A stretch of 64,000 nt of DNA, from positions 310,001 to 374,000 of the forward strand of contig NZ_VDEZ01000001.1 of the NCBI RefSeq assembly GCF_017922435.1. The letters are read 5' to 3'. Shown here piece after piece: positions 26,959 to 36,527 of this stretch. The notes under the pieces were generated by a model that did no database searches, was not told where the DNA came from, and worked only from the letters and a program-made list of their open reading frames with translations. The stretch comes from Thalassospira sp. ER-Se-21-Dark (lineage in GTDB: Bacteria > Pseudomonadota > Alphaproteobacteria > Rhodospirillales > Thalassospiraceae). The position numbers and the translations under genes are program-made. How positions within the stretch are numbered: the first letter of the stretch is position 1; every line of letters begins with the position of its first letter.

Positions 26959-27887
26959 TGAAAACCTCAAACAAAGTGCTTTGCATCGGCGAATGCATGG
27001 TCGAACTTTCTCCTGCTGAAACAGGCCTTTGGCAACAGGGTTTCGCGGGAGATACCATGAACACTGCTTGGTATCTCCGGCAATTGTTCGATGAATCATG
27101 GAACGTCGAGTATTTTACAGCACTTGGCCAAGATCGCCTCTCTGACGAGATGTATGCGTTCTTGCAACGTGCAGGATTTGCCATTGATCACATCGTCAGG
27201 ATCGCGGACCGTCAGCCCGGCCTCTATGCAATCCATTTACAAGATGGCGAAAGGAGTTTCTCTTATTGGCGTGAAAACTCCGCGGCAAGACTACTTGCTG
27301 CTGATCCTGATATTTTGCAACAAGTCATGACCGAGCAGAATGTGATTTACTTCTCGGGAATAACCCTTGCGATACTTCCGCCAAAAGACCGCGACACTTT
27401 CCTTCGTCTGATCGGAAACTGCCGCAAAAACGGCCAGCAGGTCATTTTTGACCCGAACCTCCGCCCAAAGCTTTGGAAAACCCACAACGAGATGTGTGAC
27501 GCGATTGAGCGTGCAGCCGCTCTTTCAAACCTCGTCATGCCGAGCTTTTCAGATGAGCAGGACGCGTTTGGTGATTACTCACCTTTTGACACCGCGCACC
27601 GTTACCTTGCGCTGGGATGCGAGGAAGTTGTCGTAAAGAACGCTGATTCAGAAATCATACATCGGGCTTTGGACACTGCTGAAACACGTTTCGCACCGAA
27701 AAAAGTCAAACCAATCGACACGACTGGAGCAGGCGATTCATTTAACGCCGGTTTCATCTACGCAAAATGCTCCGGCAAAAGCCTTGATGATGCCGTTTCC
27801 CTTGCTCACAACGTGGCGGGACATGTCATTCAAAAACGGGGCGCGATTGTGGAGCTTCCTAAATTGGTAACTGCTGAACGTTCATGA
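26958..27887 (+). CDS. kdgK: 2-dehydro-3-deoxygluconate kinase
   Basis: The 309-residue PfkB-family kinase begins KVLCIGECMVELSP and ends with the anion-hole motif DTTGAGDSFNAGF (about 254-266, the second Asp catalytic). The pattern GFAGDTMNTAWYLR near 29-42 is that of KdgK. It would phosphorylate KDG from the dehydratase to KDPG, which enters the Entner-Doudoroff route. It is the last gene of the TRAP/idonate operon, and its ATG overlaps the idnD stop. Confidence 0.87.
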   Translation: MKTSNKVLCIGECMVELSPAETGLWQQGFAGDTMNTAWYLRQLFDESWNVEYFTALGQDRLSDEMYAFLQRAGFAIDHIVRIADRQPGLYAIHLQDGERSFSYWRENSAARLLAADPDILQQVMTEQNVIYFSGITLAILPPKDRDTFLRLIGNCRKNGQQVIFDPNLRPKLWKTHNEMCDAIERAAALSNLVMPSFSDEQDAFGDYSPFDTAHRYLALGCEEVVVKNADSEIIHRALDTAETRFAPKKVKPIDTTGAGDSFNAGFIYAKCSGKSLDDAVSLAHNVAGHVIQKRGAIVELPKLVTAERS

Positions 27888-27904
27888 GAAACAATAAAGA
27901 ATAT

Positions 27905-27922
27905 CCATAACTACGAGTTATG
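27905..27922. repeat. Short inverted repeat CATAACT-ACG-AGTTATG
   Basis: A perfect 7-bp inverted repeat with a 3-base centre lies just after kdgK. A diverged copy (CATACCC-ACG-AGTTATG) is at 38794-38810 after xylB. Both lie about 60-90 bp before a TGTCA repeat, so the two elements may be parts of one larger repeat. Confidence 0.4.
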
Positions 27923-27942
27923 AAAAAAATAGCTACACCTAC

Positions 27943-28027
27943 GCCGACGCATATATGCGCCGGGCTCAGGCGGCATAAATTTTCGTGTCACGTGCAGAAA
28001 AGATGACATAAATCTGCAGAATTGACC
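27943..28027. repeat. Dispersed repeat copy C
   Basis: The copy begins GCCGACGCATATATGCGCC, then GGGCTCAGGC as in copy B, followed by TGTCACGTGCAGAAAAGATG and TGACA at 28004-28008, and then AATCTGCAGAATTGACC, which resembles copy A. It links the B-type left part with the A/D-type right part. It lies between the converging kdgK and ribitol dehydrogenase genes. Confidence 0.6.
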
Positions 28028-28107
28028 GAAACGCTGACAATTCTGCCTCGGCAGATAAAGTCGACATCTGCCAAAACAACCACAGCGTTAACTTAGTAGC
28101 TGTAAGG

Positions 28108-28836
28108 TTAAATATCAAAGTTAGTCGGAAGGATGATCATGTCGCGGATGGTTACAGTGCGCGGACGTGAGAGCATGTAAATTACCGCATCCGAGACTTC
28201 GCAGGGATCAAGCAATGCTCCGTTTTCCTTGGCTTTGCGCAGGTTTTCTTCCGGCCAGTCGGCCAGAAGTGCTGATACCACAGGACCTGGCGAGACCTGG
28301 GCGACGCGAATGCCGTGCTTGTTGAGCTGACGGCGCATAGTCTGTACAAAGCAGGTTATCGCCCATTTTGATCCGGAATAAACCGGCTCCCATTGAATGG
28401 GCATATGTCCGGCAACCGATGCGGTAACGATGATGTCACCCGTGCCGCGTTCCTGCATGTGCGGGATCACATCACGGACGTTTTTCATCACTGCATTGAC
28501 GTTCAAATTCAGCATCCTGTCGATGGTTGCCGTATCGGTTTCAACCAGATCACCGCCGATATAAGACCCAGCATTACAATGCAGAATATCGATGTGATCG
28601 ACCTTTTCTAGGATTTCGGGAACCATGGCCACACAGCTGTCGACATCAAGAAGGTTAGTGTGCTGGGCAATAGCATTCTCTCCAAGCTCGCCGGTCACCT
28701 CGGTAAGCGCATCCTTGTTATAATCCACCATCACGACCTTGGCACCGGCATCGAGCAGCGCACGTGTGGTCGACAGGCCAATGCCCGATGCAGCGCCGGT
28801 GACAACGGCAATCTTACCCGCAAGTGATTGAGCCAT
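28108..28836 (-). CDS. Ribitol 2-dehydrogenase (SDR)
   Basis: The 242-residue classical SDR has TGAASGIGLS near 13-22, CNAGSYIGGDLVE near 86, YSGSKWA (catalytic Tyr/Lys) near 150 and the C-terminal pattern RTVTIRDMIILPTNFD. The HCNAGSYIGG, PVYSGSK and TIRDMIILP segments recall the Klebsiella ribitol dehydrogenase, which oxidises ribitol to D-ribulose with NAD+. It is the last gene of a leftward unit behind a second SDR and the SorC regulator. GGAGATG precedes its ATG. Confidence 0.85.
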   Translation of the reverse strand: MAQSLAGKIAVVTGAASGIGLSTTRALLDAGAKVVMVDYNKDALTEVTGELGENAIAQHTNLLDVDSCVAMVPEILEKVDHIDILHCNAGSYIGGDLVETDTATIDRMLNLNVNAVMKNVRDVIPHMQERGTGDIIVTASVAGHMPIQWEPVYSGSKWAITCFVQTMRRQLNKHGIRVAQVSPGPVVSALLADWPEENLRKAKENGALLDPCEVSDAVIYMLSRPRTVTIRDMIILPTNFDI

Positions 28837-28865
28837 AATACATCTCCGAAAAATAAGGTTTGGAA

Positions 28866-29597
28866 TCAGACAGCCAGAAAACCGCCATCGACAGGAAGAA
28901 CCGCGCCACTGACGAAGGACGCATCATCATCAAGCAACATAACGATAGACCCTGCGACTTCTTCGACCTCGGCAAAGCGGCCATGGGGATGACGCACCAT
29001 CATTGGATCGCGTTTTGCCGGGTCTGACCAAGCCGCAGCTGCCAGTTCCGTCATGGTCACCGTCGGGGCCACCGCATTGACGCGAATGCCATGCGGACCA
29101 AGCTCCTTGGCCATCACACGCATCGCCCCTTCAAGCCCGGCCTTGGACGCGGCATAGCACATGTGATCTACAAATCCGCGATGCCCGGCAATCGAGGTGA
29201 CATTAACAATCGCCCCGCCGCCGCCGGCCGCCACCCGCGCACGGGCAAATTCCTGCGCGCATATCAGGGCAGCCCGCAGATTGATGCCCAAGACGGTTTC
29301 ATATCCCTCATCGGTCATCTCAAGCACGCTTTCGAGAACATTTGTCCCCGCACAATTGATCAGATAATCCGCTGGACCTGCTGACTTCATGGCATCGCGG
29401 GCCGCTTCACTGTGAGCCAGATCAACGCGAATACCGGTTGCCCCAATTTCGTCCGTCAGTGCATCAAGGTCGGCTTGCGTGCGTGCCATGGCGACAACCG
29501 ACGCCCCGCGCGCGGCCATGATTTGCGCACATGCATGACCAATGCCCTTCCCGGCCCCGGTGATGATGACTTTCTTTCCTGAAAATGTAGCTGTCAT
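28866..29597 (-). CDS. SDR oxidoreductase, L-xylulose reductase/xylitol dehydrogenase-like
   Basis: The 243-residue classical SDR has TGAGKGIGHA near 13-22, NCAGTN near 81, catalytic SIAG and Y-x3-K in CYAASKAG near 143, and a C-terminal VLPVDGGFLAV. The short length and AGPADYLINCAGTN pattern resemble DCXR-type L-xylulose reductases. It is probably a second pentitol or ketopentose oxidoreductase in this polyol cluster. The ATG at 29597 is preferred to the GTG at 29627 because the usual SDR N-terminus starts there, although the ribosome site is poor in both cases. Confidence 0.75.
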   Translation of the reverse strand: MTATFSGKKVIITGAGKGIGHACAQIMAARGASVVAMARTQADLDALTDEIGATGIRVDLAHSEAARDAMKSAGPADYLINCAGTNVLESVLEMTDEGYETVLGINLRAALICAQEFARARVAAGGGGAIVNVTSIAGHRGFVDHMCYAASKAGLEGAMRVMAKELGPHGIRVNAVAPTVTMTELAAAAWSDPAKRDPMMVRHPHGRFAEVEEVAGSIVMLLDDDASFVSGAVLPVDGGFLAV

Positions 29598-29683
29598 AAG
29601 TCGACGTTTTCCCTGATTTTGAAACACGCACTGGCTTGTTTTTCTAACGATTTGTCCGTGCCTTGTGACCTGTGCTCAGATGG

Positions 29684-30640
29684 TTATGTCATGGTTTCGA
29701 GTAAGAGTTCCGCTGTCAGATCATCGGTCACAAGTGTGTCGACCAGACCACGCTTGATCGCCGCCTTGATGATCGGAACCTTATGCTTTCCGGCAGCGGT
29801 CAGTATCTTGTTGGGGATATCTGCCAGCGCGTTAAGGTTGACGCCAACCGTGCGCGCATTAAGCGGATGGTCAATTTCATTCCCGTCCGCATCAAGGAAG
29901 CGACCCAGCACATCGCCAACTGCCCCGGCATCACGTAATTCCTGCATGGTTACATCCCGCGGCAGACCATACTTGACCATAAAGGATAAATCCGAGACGT
30001 CCCCGACAACCAGCAAAGCCGCATCTGCCGACAGGCAACGTTCGATGTGCGTTGCATAAATCTCTTGGCTGAGCAACACGTCCTTATCGACGTCACCGGG
30101 CAGATAAATAGGCGCCACCAGATGGGAGTAATTTGCATCGAACCGCTCGGCAAAGCCCGACGCGATGCTAAAGGCATTGAAAGATGATCCCGCCGCGGTC
30201 CCGCCCATCAGGGCGAGGATTTCAAGATCCGGCAAGGAATGCAGCGGCAAACGTTCCATAGCACGCTGCAAGGTCACCCCCCAGGACACACCAATGCGTT
30301 TCCAAGGTTCGTTCTTGAGCGTTGAGGAGAGATAATGCGCCAATGCCGCCCCCACGGGGGCATGGTTGTCGTAATTTGCATGATCCACCGGCACCACAAG
30401 CGCCCTTGCTACACCGGCCTGTTCAAGACGCTGCTGAACCTCAAGGCGCGTCACGAACGGCGACTCGATCTGGATTTTCACAAGTCCAAGCGATTTTGCT
30501 TTCTGGATCGCCTGATTAACGCGAAGGCGGGTAACTCCCATATCGCGCGCGACTTCAGCCTGTGTCTGGCCGTTCACATAGTAACGCCAACAGACTTCGG
30601 TTACGAACCCTTCACCGTCCTCAAGCGGCTCTCTTGGCAT
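29684..30640 (-). CDS. SorC/DeoR-type sugar-binding transcriptional regulator
   Basis: The 318-residue protein has an N-terminal helix-turn-helix (about 14-56, NGQTQAEVARDMGVTRLRVNQAIQKA) and a C-terminal SorC sugar-phosphate-binding domain (GVSWGVTLQRAMERLP near 118, LMGGTAAGS near 145, VGVNLNALADIPNKILTAAG near 270). SorC regulators usually control polyol or sorbose genes and sense a phosphorylated intermediate. It is divergent from the polyol ABC operon and upstream of the two SDR genes, so it likely controls both. AAGGGAG precedes the ATG. Confidence 0.88.
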   Translation of the reverse strand: MPREPLEDGEGFVTEVCWRYYVNGQTQAEVARDMGVTRLRVNQAIQKAKSLGLVKIQIESPFVTRLEVQQRLEQAGVARALVVPVDHANYDNHAPVGAALAHYLSSTLKNEPWKRIGVSWGVTLQRAMERLPLHSLPDLEILALMGGTAAGSSFNAFSIASGFAERFDANYSHLVAPIYLPGDVDKDVLLSQEIYATHIERCLSADAALLVVGDVSDLSFMVKYGLPRDVTMQELRDAGAVGDVLGRFLDADGNEIDHPLNARTVGVNLNALADIPNKILTAAGKHKVPIIKAAIKRGLVDTLVTDDLTAELLLETMT

Positions 30641-30726
30641 GTTTTACTCCCTTTCATGACCCTGCACATTCTGGCAGTGCGTTCGTTATTACGAGAAACT
30701 AACAAATGTATTTTAAAAATTACAAA

Positions 30727-30738
30727 TGAAAATTTTCA
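30727..30738. promoter_or_regulatory. Candidate SorC operator between divergent polyol operons
   Basis: TGAAAATTTTCA is a perfect 12-bp palindrome in the AT-rich centre of the 210-bp divergent region between the sorC-type gene and the ABC binding-protein gene. No other strong palindrome is seen there. Confidence 0.45.
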
Positions 30739-30850
30739 CTTGCATGCAGTTTAATACATATGCATTCTTTCGGCGACTGGAATCGCGATTCCAAAGCAGC
30801 GCAAGACTGCTAATGGCGATATCCCATCATTCCAACGGGAGGAAAAACCA

Positions 30851-32284
30851 ATGAATTTTGCACTCAAAGTGGGCGTATCTGCTTTGGCGATGGCTGTCGC
30901 ATCAAGCGCGGCATATGCCGATGACGCTTTCTGGAAAGAAGCAGCCAAGCCTTATCAGGACGTAACCCTGCGTGGTGTGACAGAATCCACCCCGCCTTCG
31001 AACTATATCCGTGAAGTCCTTGCACCGGAATTTGAAGAGCTGACTGGTATCCGGGTGGATATCGAAACCACGTCCTGGGATCAGATGTATGACAAGGCCA
31101 TCAAGGACATGGAGGCCGGTACCGGCATCTATGACATGGTCTTTATCGAACAGGACATCGTCTATTCCTATCTCGCACGTGATTTCCTGACCGACACCAC
31201 AAAACTTCTGGCGGACAATCCGGACCTGAAGGCACCAACCTATAGCGAAGACAATTTCACCACCTTCGCCAACTATTTCCGTGGCGAAAACGGTGACCTT
31301 TACGGCGTCCCGATGGAAGCCTTCATCAAGATCTATCTGTATCGCACGGATCTGTTCAATGACGCCGAGATCAAGGCGGCCTTCAAGGAACAGACCGGCC
31401 GCGAGCTTGTCCCGGCAACCACCCATGCCGAATATGCCGAAATTGCGCAGTTCTTCACCAAGTGGGGAGAAGATCACGATATGGATCTGTGGGGCACCAC
31501 CGCACAGGCCCATACCGGCCATCCGGCATCCTGGTACGAGTTCTTTGAAACCATCGCGCCGACCTTTGGTGTCTATAACTGGGGTATTGATGCCGATAAC
31601 AACTTCGCGGCATCAGTTGCCAATGGCGGCGAAATGAACAGCGATGAAGCCAAGGAAGCCATGAAATGGTGGCTGAGCATGCGTGATATCGCCCCGCCTG
31701 AAAGTAACGCATCCACCTGGACCGAAGTCGGCACCACGTTTGGTGCAGGCCGCGTAGCCCAAGGCCTGGTTTACGGTGAAAACGCCGGCTGGATCGCTGC
31801 GGATGAAACCAAATCACTTGTGGTTGGCAATGTGGGTGTTGCCCTGCCGCCGCTTCAGGATGGCGTCATGGAAGAAGTCGAAGGTGGCACCGGCTATATC
31901 GGCTATTACGATGGTGGTGCATTTGGCATTCCCTCGACATCAAAAAGCCAGGAAGCCGCGATGCTGTTCCTGCAATATATCGGTCAGGACGAAGTTCAAC
32001 CTGACTGGGCAGTTGCCGCACCACGTGTGACCAACAAAACCACCTATGATGCCCCCAAGGTTAAGGCAATGAACGAGGAACTCGGCGGGTATTACGACCT
32101 GCTGCGTGACAAGGGTTACCTGTTTGCCGGTGCACCGGCATATCCGTTCCACGCCCAAGTGCGCGAAGCCACGGCGCCAATTCTTTATCAAATCCTGACC
32201 GGTGACCTTGGTCCCGACGAAGGTCTTGATCAGATGGCGGCCAAGGCCGAGGCAGAACTGACCGATCTTGGCTACCGCAAATAG
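30851..32284 (+). CDS. Polyol ABC importer substrate-binding protein (family 1)
   Basis: The 477-residue family-1 extracellular binding protein has a Sec signal peptide ending near AAYADD (residue 24). The mature part carries [24 protein letters not shown], the usual first lobe of the maltose/polyol-binding group, and AAMLFLQYI near 375. It heads an operon with two permeases, a MalK-type ATPase, polyol dehydrogenase and xylulokinase, so a pentitol such as ribitol, xylitol or D-arabitol is the probable ligand. GGGAGG precedes the ATG. A 10-bp hairpin follows the gene. Confidence 0.85.
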   Translation: MNFALKVGVSALAMAVASSAAYADDAFWKEAAKPYQDVTLRGVTESTPPSNYIREVLAPEFEELTGIRVDIETTSWDQMYDKAIKDMEAGTGIYDMVFIEQDIVYSYLARDFLTDTTKLLADNPDLKAPTYSEDNFTTFANYFRGENGDLYGVPMEAFIKIYLYRTDLFNDAEIKAAFKEQTGRELVPATTHAEYAEIAQFFTKWGEDHDMDLWGTTAQAHTGHPASWYEFFETIAPTFGVYNWGIDADNNFAASVANGGEMNSDEAKEAMKWWLSMRDIAPPESNASTWTEVGTTFGAGRVAQGLVYGENAGWIAADETKSLVVGNVGVALPPLQDGVMEEVEGGTGYIGYYDGGAFGIPSTSKSQEAAMLFLQYIGQDEVQPDWAVAAPRVTNKTTYDAPKVKAMNEELGGYYDLLRDKGYLFAGAPAYPFHAQVREATAPILYQILTGDLGPDEGLDQMAAKAEAELTDLGYRK

Positions 32285-32308
32285 GTCTGTTTCCTGAGAA
32301 CATCCGTC

Positions 32309-32341
32309 GTGGTCGCTGTCCTTCCATCGGGCAGTGACCAC
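32309..32341 (+). other. Intercistronic hairpin after the polyol-binding-protein gene
   Basis: GTGGTCGCTG (32309-32318) and CAGTGACCAC (32332-32341) pair over 10 bp with one G-T pair. No T-run follows. It would stabilise the upstream binding-protein message relative to the permease genes. Confidence 0.5.
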
Positions 32342-32403
32342 GAAGCTGCTTGGCCTTTTCGGGTCATGACCGCCTGACTGCATCCTTTTCCAGGGAGTAG
32401 ACG

Positions 32404-33282
32404 ATGCAATCCAACAAACTCGGTTGGATCCTCCTGGCCCCGACGCTGGTGATCCTGTTTTTCTTCGGTGTTTTGCCGTTCCTCTATGTCGTTTTTGTCT
32501 CGTTCCATCAATGGAACCCGTTTGCGGCATCACCCGAAATGATCTTTAACGGGGCGGAGAATTTTCGCCGCATTGTCTTTGATGACGCCTTCCTCAATTC
32601 ACTTGGGGTGACCGTCATGTTCGTGATCTTTGCCGTGCTGTCCGAACTTGTTATCGGATATCTACTGGCACAGGCCTTCATGAAGGAATTCCCCGGGAAA
32701 TCGATCTTCCGCACCATTCATACCCTGCCGCTCATCATGGCGCCGATCATTGTTGGGTCGGTGTGGAAACTGATGACCACGCCATCCATCGGCATTATTC
32801 CGCATTATCTTGATGAGTGGTTTGGCATCACCATGAATATCGGCACATCGGCACCCGCGGCCTTCATGACAATTGTCATCATGGATATCTGGCATTGGAC
32901 GCCGCTTGTCACCCTGACATTGATCGCTGCACTGGTATCCCTGCCGCGTGATCCGTTCGAGCAGGCCCAGATTGATGGTGCGAACAAGGCACAGACCTTC
33001 TGGCACATTACACTGCCAATGATCACTCCGGCCCTGGTTGCAACCGTGTTTATCCGCCTGATGGATGCGCTGCGCACCGTAGATGAGGTCTGGATGTTGA
33101 CCGGGGGTGGGCCAGGTTCGTCAACCCGTTTCCTTGGGGTGCATATCTTCAAGGAAGTCTTCCCCAAGACCAATTACGGCTACGGGTCGACCATTTCCGT
33201 GATCGTGCTCTACCTGACCATCGTGGTCTGTTGGCTGCTTTATGTCAGCATGCTGGCCCCGCGCAAGAACCGGAAGGGATAA
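32404..33282 (+). CDS. Polyol ABC importer permease 1 (MalF-like)
   Basis: The 292-residue inner-membrane protein has six hydrophobic segments and the ATPase-contact EAA loop as EQAQIDGANKAQTFWHITLPM near 183-203. It belongs to the carbohydrate-uptake-1 group with SmoF/MtlF. It pairs with the second permease, whose gene starts 4 nt after its stop. AGGGAG precedes the ATG. Confidence 0.87.
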   Translation: MQSNKLGWILLAPTLVILFFFGVLPFLYVVFVSFHQWNPFAASPEMIFNGAENFRRIVFDDAFLNSLGVTVMFVIFAVLSELVIGYLLAQAFMKEFPGKSIFRTIHTLPLIMAPIIVGSVWKLMTTPSIGIIPHYLDEWFGITMNIGTSAPAAFMTIVIMDIWHWTPLVTLTLIAALVSLPRDPFEQAQIDGANKAQTFWHITLPMITPALVATVFIRLMDALRTVDEVWMLTGGGPGSSTRFLGVHIFKEVFPKTNYGYGSTISVIVLYLTIVVCWLLYVSMLAPRKNRKG

Positions 33283-33286
33283 AACC

Positions 33287-34123
33287 ATGAAAAAGCGTAA
33301 CCCGTTCCTTACGACACTCTTCTGGGTTTTCATCAGTCTGCTGACCCTGTTCCCGATCTACTGGCTGTTTGTCATTTCGGTCAAACCCGCCGTGCAGCTT
33401 TTCAGTACTCCCGACCTGATCGTGAACAACCCCTTTTGGGGCAACTATACCGAGGTCCTTGGTAACCGACTGCTGCGGAGCTACATGATCAATTCGCTGG
33501 TGATCTCGACCGGGAATGCTGTGCTTTGCACCGTGCTTGGCTTCTTTACCTGCTATGCGCTGTCGCGCTTTCAGTTCCGCGGCAAGGAATCGATCTTCTT
33601 CTGGACAATCACCAACCGCATGGCACCACCCGCCGTGTTCCTGTTGCCGCTGTTTTTGCTAATGACACAGGTCTATCGTATTGGTGATTTCACCCTTCTT
33701 GATACCCGCATTGGCATGATCTTGGTCTATTGCACCTTTAACCTGCCCTTTGCGATCTGGACCCTGCGCCCGACGATTGATGCCATCCCGCGCGAACTCG
33801 ACGAGGCCGCCTATGTTGACGGCGCAAGTCCCTGGAAAGTCATCACCGAAATCGTCTTCCCACTCTGTCGTCCGGGACTCGCTGTGACCCTGATCCTGAC
33901 ATGGGTGTTTGCCTGGAACGAATATCTTCTGGCCGCAACGCTGACCAATTTCGAGGCCCGAACCCTGACCACCGGTCTTTCGGAATATGTAACTACCACG
34001 GGGACGGAGTGGGGAATCATGGCGTCCATTTCGGTCTTTACCCTGATCCCGGCCCTGATCGTGTTTGGTCTGGTGCAAAAACACATCGTCGCAGGCCTGA
34101 CCTTTGGCGCGGTGAAAGGATAA
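33287..34123 (+). CDS. Polyol ABC importer permease 2 (MalG-like)
   Basis: The 278-residue membrane protein has six hydrophobic segments, and the EAA loop reads DEAAYVDGASPWKVITEIVFPL near 178-199. The ATG at 33287 is chosen over the in-frame ATG at 33242 because GGAAGGG precedes it and the earlier one lies inside the upstream permease. It resembles SmoG/MtlG subunits. The small membrane-protein gene starts 4 nt after its stop. Confidence 0.87.
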   Translation: MKKRNPFLTTLFWVFISLLTLFPIYWLFVISVKPAVQLFSTPDLIVNNPFWGNYTEVLGNRLLRSYMINSLVISTGNAVLCTVLGFFTCYALSRFQFRGKESIFFWTITNRMAPPAVFLLPLFLLMTQVYRIGDFTLLDTRIGMILVYCTFNLPFAIWTLRPTIDAIPRELDEAAYVDGASPWKVITEIVFPLCRPGLAVTLILTWVFAWNEYLLAATLTNFEARTLTTGLSEYVTTTGTEWGIMASISVFTLIPALIVFGLVQKHIVAGLTFGAVKG

Positions 34124-34127
34124 CACC

Positions 34128-34388
34128 ATGACCAATCAAAACGCGACACAGCTTGATACCGCCCCTCTGACCGAGGAAGAAAACGAAAAGAAACCAAACA
34201 CAACGCAAGAACGCCAAGGCTTTTTGCCGATTGAAACCAACGCCTTTGACCGTTGTTTCATTTCGGTCGTGATCTGGGTGGCGATGTCGCTTTTCTGGTT
34301 CCGCTTTATCGAACCGATGGGCCTGTCGATCTGGATTTCGAACGTCATTGCCCTTGCACTTGCCGTCTATATTGTCAGGAAAGGATAA
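34128..34388 (+). CDS. Small two-helix membrane protein in the polyol ABC operon
   Basis: The 86-residue protein has a polar, Glu-rich N-terminus (about 1-42) and two hydrophobic segments (about 44-62 and 66-83). I do not recognise the family for certain; it recalls small accessory membrane proteins (DUF2160-like) seen in glycerol and polyol ABC operons. It sits between the second permease and xylitol dehydrogenase with gaps of only a few bases, so it is surely co-translated with the importer. It may be an accessory subunit of the importer, but its function is unknown. Confidence 0.7.
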   Translation: MTNQNATQLDTAPLTEEENEKKPNTTQERQGFLPIETNAFDRCFISVVIWVAMSLFWFRFIEPMGLSIWISNVIALALAVYIVRKG

Positions 34389-34392
34389 CGTC

Positions 34393-35445
34393 ATGAAATC
34401 CCTGGTTCTTGAAAAAAAGGATGACATCACCCTGCGTGACTTTCCTGCCATCGACCGCGCAGAAGAGGTCCTTGGTCCGCGCGATGTGCGCATCAAGATG
34501 CATACTGTCGGCATCTGCGGATCGGATGTGCATTACTACACCCATGGCCGCATCGGACCTTTCGTCGTCAAGGACCCGATGATCCTTGGCCACGAGGCAT
34601 CCGGCACCGTGATCGAAGCCGGATCCGAGGTCACAACCTTATCGGTCGGTGACCGGGTTTGCATGGAGCCGGGCGTGCCCGACCCCAACAGCAAGGCCAC
34701 CCGTCTTGGCATGTATAATGTCGATCCGGCCGTGCGGTTTTGGGCAACGCCGCCTGTGCATGGCATCTTGCGCCCGACCTGCGTGCATCCCGAAGCCTTC
34801 ACCTTCAAGCTGCCCGACAATGTTTCCTTTGCCGAGGCCGCGATGGTTGAACCGCTGGCGGTGGGTGTCCATGCCGCGACCAAGGCCAAGATAAAACCCG
34901 GTGACATTGCGCTTGTAATTGGTGCAGGCCCGATTGGGCTTGTTACCGCGCTTTCTGCCCTTGCTGGCGGATGTGCGCGCGTCTATGTCGCCGACCTTGC
35001 GGAAAAGAAACTTGAAATTGCCGCATCGCTCAGCGCGGCCATCACCCCGATTAATGTCAAATCCCAAGACATCACCGAAATCGTCAAACGCGATACGGAT
35101 GGCTGGGGTATTGATGTTGTCTTTGAAGCCACGGGCTCGCCAAAGGCGGCCGCTGGCGTGTTTGAACCGCTGTGTCCGGGTGGGTGCGTTGTCATGATCG
35201 GTGGCCAGCCAGACCCGATCAGTTATGACGCCGGTGCGGCAATGATCCGCGAAGCCCGGGTCGAAAACATTTTCCGTTATGCCCACGTCTTTCCGCGCTG
35301 CGTTGCCATGCTGAGCTCGGGCGCGATCGACGTCAAACCGCTTATCACCAGAACATTCGCCTTCGAAGACAGCGTGCGCGCATTCGACATCGCAGCCTCC
35401 GCCCCACCGGCGGAAGTCAAGCTGCAGATCGAATTGCCGCAATAG
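34393..35445 (+). CDS. Xylitol dehydrogenase (zinc-dependent, NAD+)
   Basis: The 350-residue medium-chain dehydrogenase has catalytic-Zn residues in [13 protein letters not shown] and LGHEASGTV, plus [10 protein letters not shown]. The NAD motif is [12 protein letters not shown] near 177. The structural-Zn cysteine cluster is missing: the loop reads [18 protein letters not shown]. This is typical of bacterial xylitol/D-xylulose reductases. It should oxidise xylitol or D-arabitol to D-xylulose, which the kinase XylB then takes. The ATG at 34393 is chosen because AGGAAAGGATAACGTC precedes it; an earlier in-frame ATG lies inside the small membrane-protein gene. Confidence 0.85.
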   Translation: MKSLVLEKKDDITLRDFPAIDRAEEVLGPRDVRIKMHTVGICGSDVHYYTHGRIGPFVVKDPMILGHEASGTVIEAGSEVTTLSVGDRVCMEPGVPDPNSKATRLGMYNVDPAVRFWATPPVHGILRPTCVHPEAFTFKLPDNVSFAEAAMVEPLAVGVHAATKAKIKPGDIALVIGAGPIGLVTALSALAGGCARVYVADLAEKKLEIAASLSAAITPINVKSQDITEIVKRDTDGWGIDVVFEATGSPKAAAGVFEPLCPGGCVVMIGGQPDPISYDAGAAMIREARVENIFRYAHVFPRCVAMLSSGAIDVKPLITRTFAFEDSVRAFDIAASAPPAEVKLQIELPQ

Positions 35446-35456
35446 GGAGAAGCCTT

Positions 35457-36518
35457 ATGGCCGATGTAAAAATAGAAAACGTAATCAAACGCTACGCCAA
35501 TGTTCAGGTCATGCATGGGGTGGATGTAGACATCAAGGATGGCGAATTTGTTGTTTTGGTCGGCCCGTCGGGCTGTGGCAAATCAACCCTGCTGCGCATG
35601 CTGGCCGGGCTTGAAGAAATCACCGACGGAACCATTTCGATTGGCGGGCGCATCGTCAATGACGTGCTTCCCAAGGAACGAGATATCGCGATGGTCTTCC
35701 AAAGCTATGCCCTTTATCCCCACAAAACGGTATATGAGAATATCGGTTTCCCGCTCAAGATGGCCAAAAAGCCGGAAAGCGAGATCAAGGAAAAGGTGAC
35801 AAATGCCGCAGAAATTCTTGACCTTGCGCATCTGCTGGACCGTTATCCCAAACAGCTTTCCGGTGGTCAGCGCCAACGTGTTGCCATGGGGCGCGCCATT
35901 GTCCGTGACCCGCAGGTTTTCCTGTTTGACGAGCCGCTTTCAAACCTTGATGCCAAACTGCGCGTAACCATGCGTGTGGAGATCAAGGAACTCCATCAGC
36001 GCCTTGGCACCACGATTGTCTATGTCACCCACGATCAGATCGAAGCCATGACCATGGCTGACAAGATTGTCGTGATGCGCGACGGCCGGGTTGAGCAGAT
36101 CGGAACGCCGCTTGATCTTTATGACTATCCGACCAACGTGTTTGTCGCCGGTTTCATCGGGTCGCCCTCAATGAACTTTGTGCATGGGAAAATTGGCGTG
36201 ACCGATGGCAAGAAGCATTTTGAGTCTGATAACGGCTTGATCCTGCCGATCCCCGAAACAACCGCCGAAATTGGTCAGGGCGTTACTTACGGCATCCGTC
36301 CTGAACATATCGATATCGGGGATGCCGGTATTGCGATGAAGGTTGTGGTCGTCGAACCAACCGGCTCGGAAACCCAGGTTGTCGCCAAATCCAATGGTGA
36401 TCTGATTGATGCGCTTGTCAAACAGCGCATCACGGCCCGTCCGGGTTCTGAGCTTTATTATGTGATTGATCCGGCCAATGTGCATCTGTTCGATCGCGAT
36501 ACCGAACAACGGATCTAG
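35457..36518 (+). CDS. Polyol ABC importer ATPase (MalK/UgpC/SmoK type)
   Basis: The 353-residue protein has Walker [10 protein letters not shown] at 36-44, signature [14 protein letters not shown] near 135 and Walker B with [12 protein letters not shown] near 158. A C-terminal TOBE regulatory domain (about 240-350) contains [10 protein letters not shown]. It is the energising subunit for the two permeases encoded upstream. Like SmoK/MtlK, its gene lies after a dehydrogenase gene instead of next to the permeases. GGGAG precedes the ATG. Confidence 0.9.
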   Translation: MADVKIENVIKRYANVQVMHGVDVDIKDGEFVVLVGPSGCGKSTLLRMLAGLEEITDGTISIGGRIVNDVLPKERDIAMVFQSYALYPHKTVYENIGFPLKMAKKPESEIKEKVTNAAEILDLAHLLDRYPKQLSGGQRQRVAMGRAIVRDPQVFLFDEPLSNLDAKLRVTMRVEIKELHQRLGTTIVYVTHDQIEAMTMADKIVVMRDGRVEQIGTPLDLYDYPTNVFVAGFIGSPSMNFVHGKIGVTDGKKHFESDNGLILPIPETTAEIGQGVTYGIRPEHIDIGDAGIAMKVVVVEPTGSETQVVAKSNGDLIDALVKQRITARPGSELYYVIDPANVHLFDRDTEQRI

Positions 36519-36527
36519 GGGCCAAAC

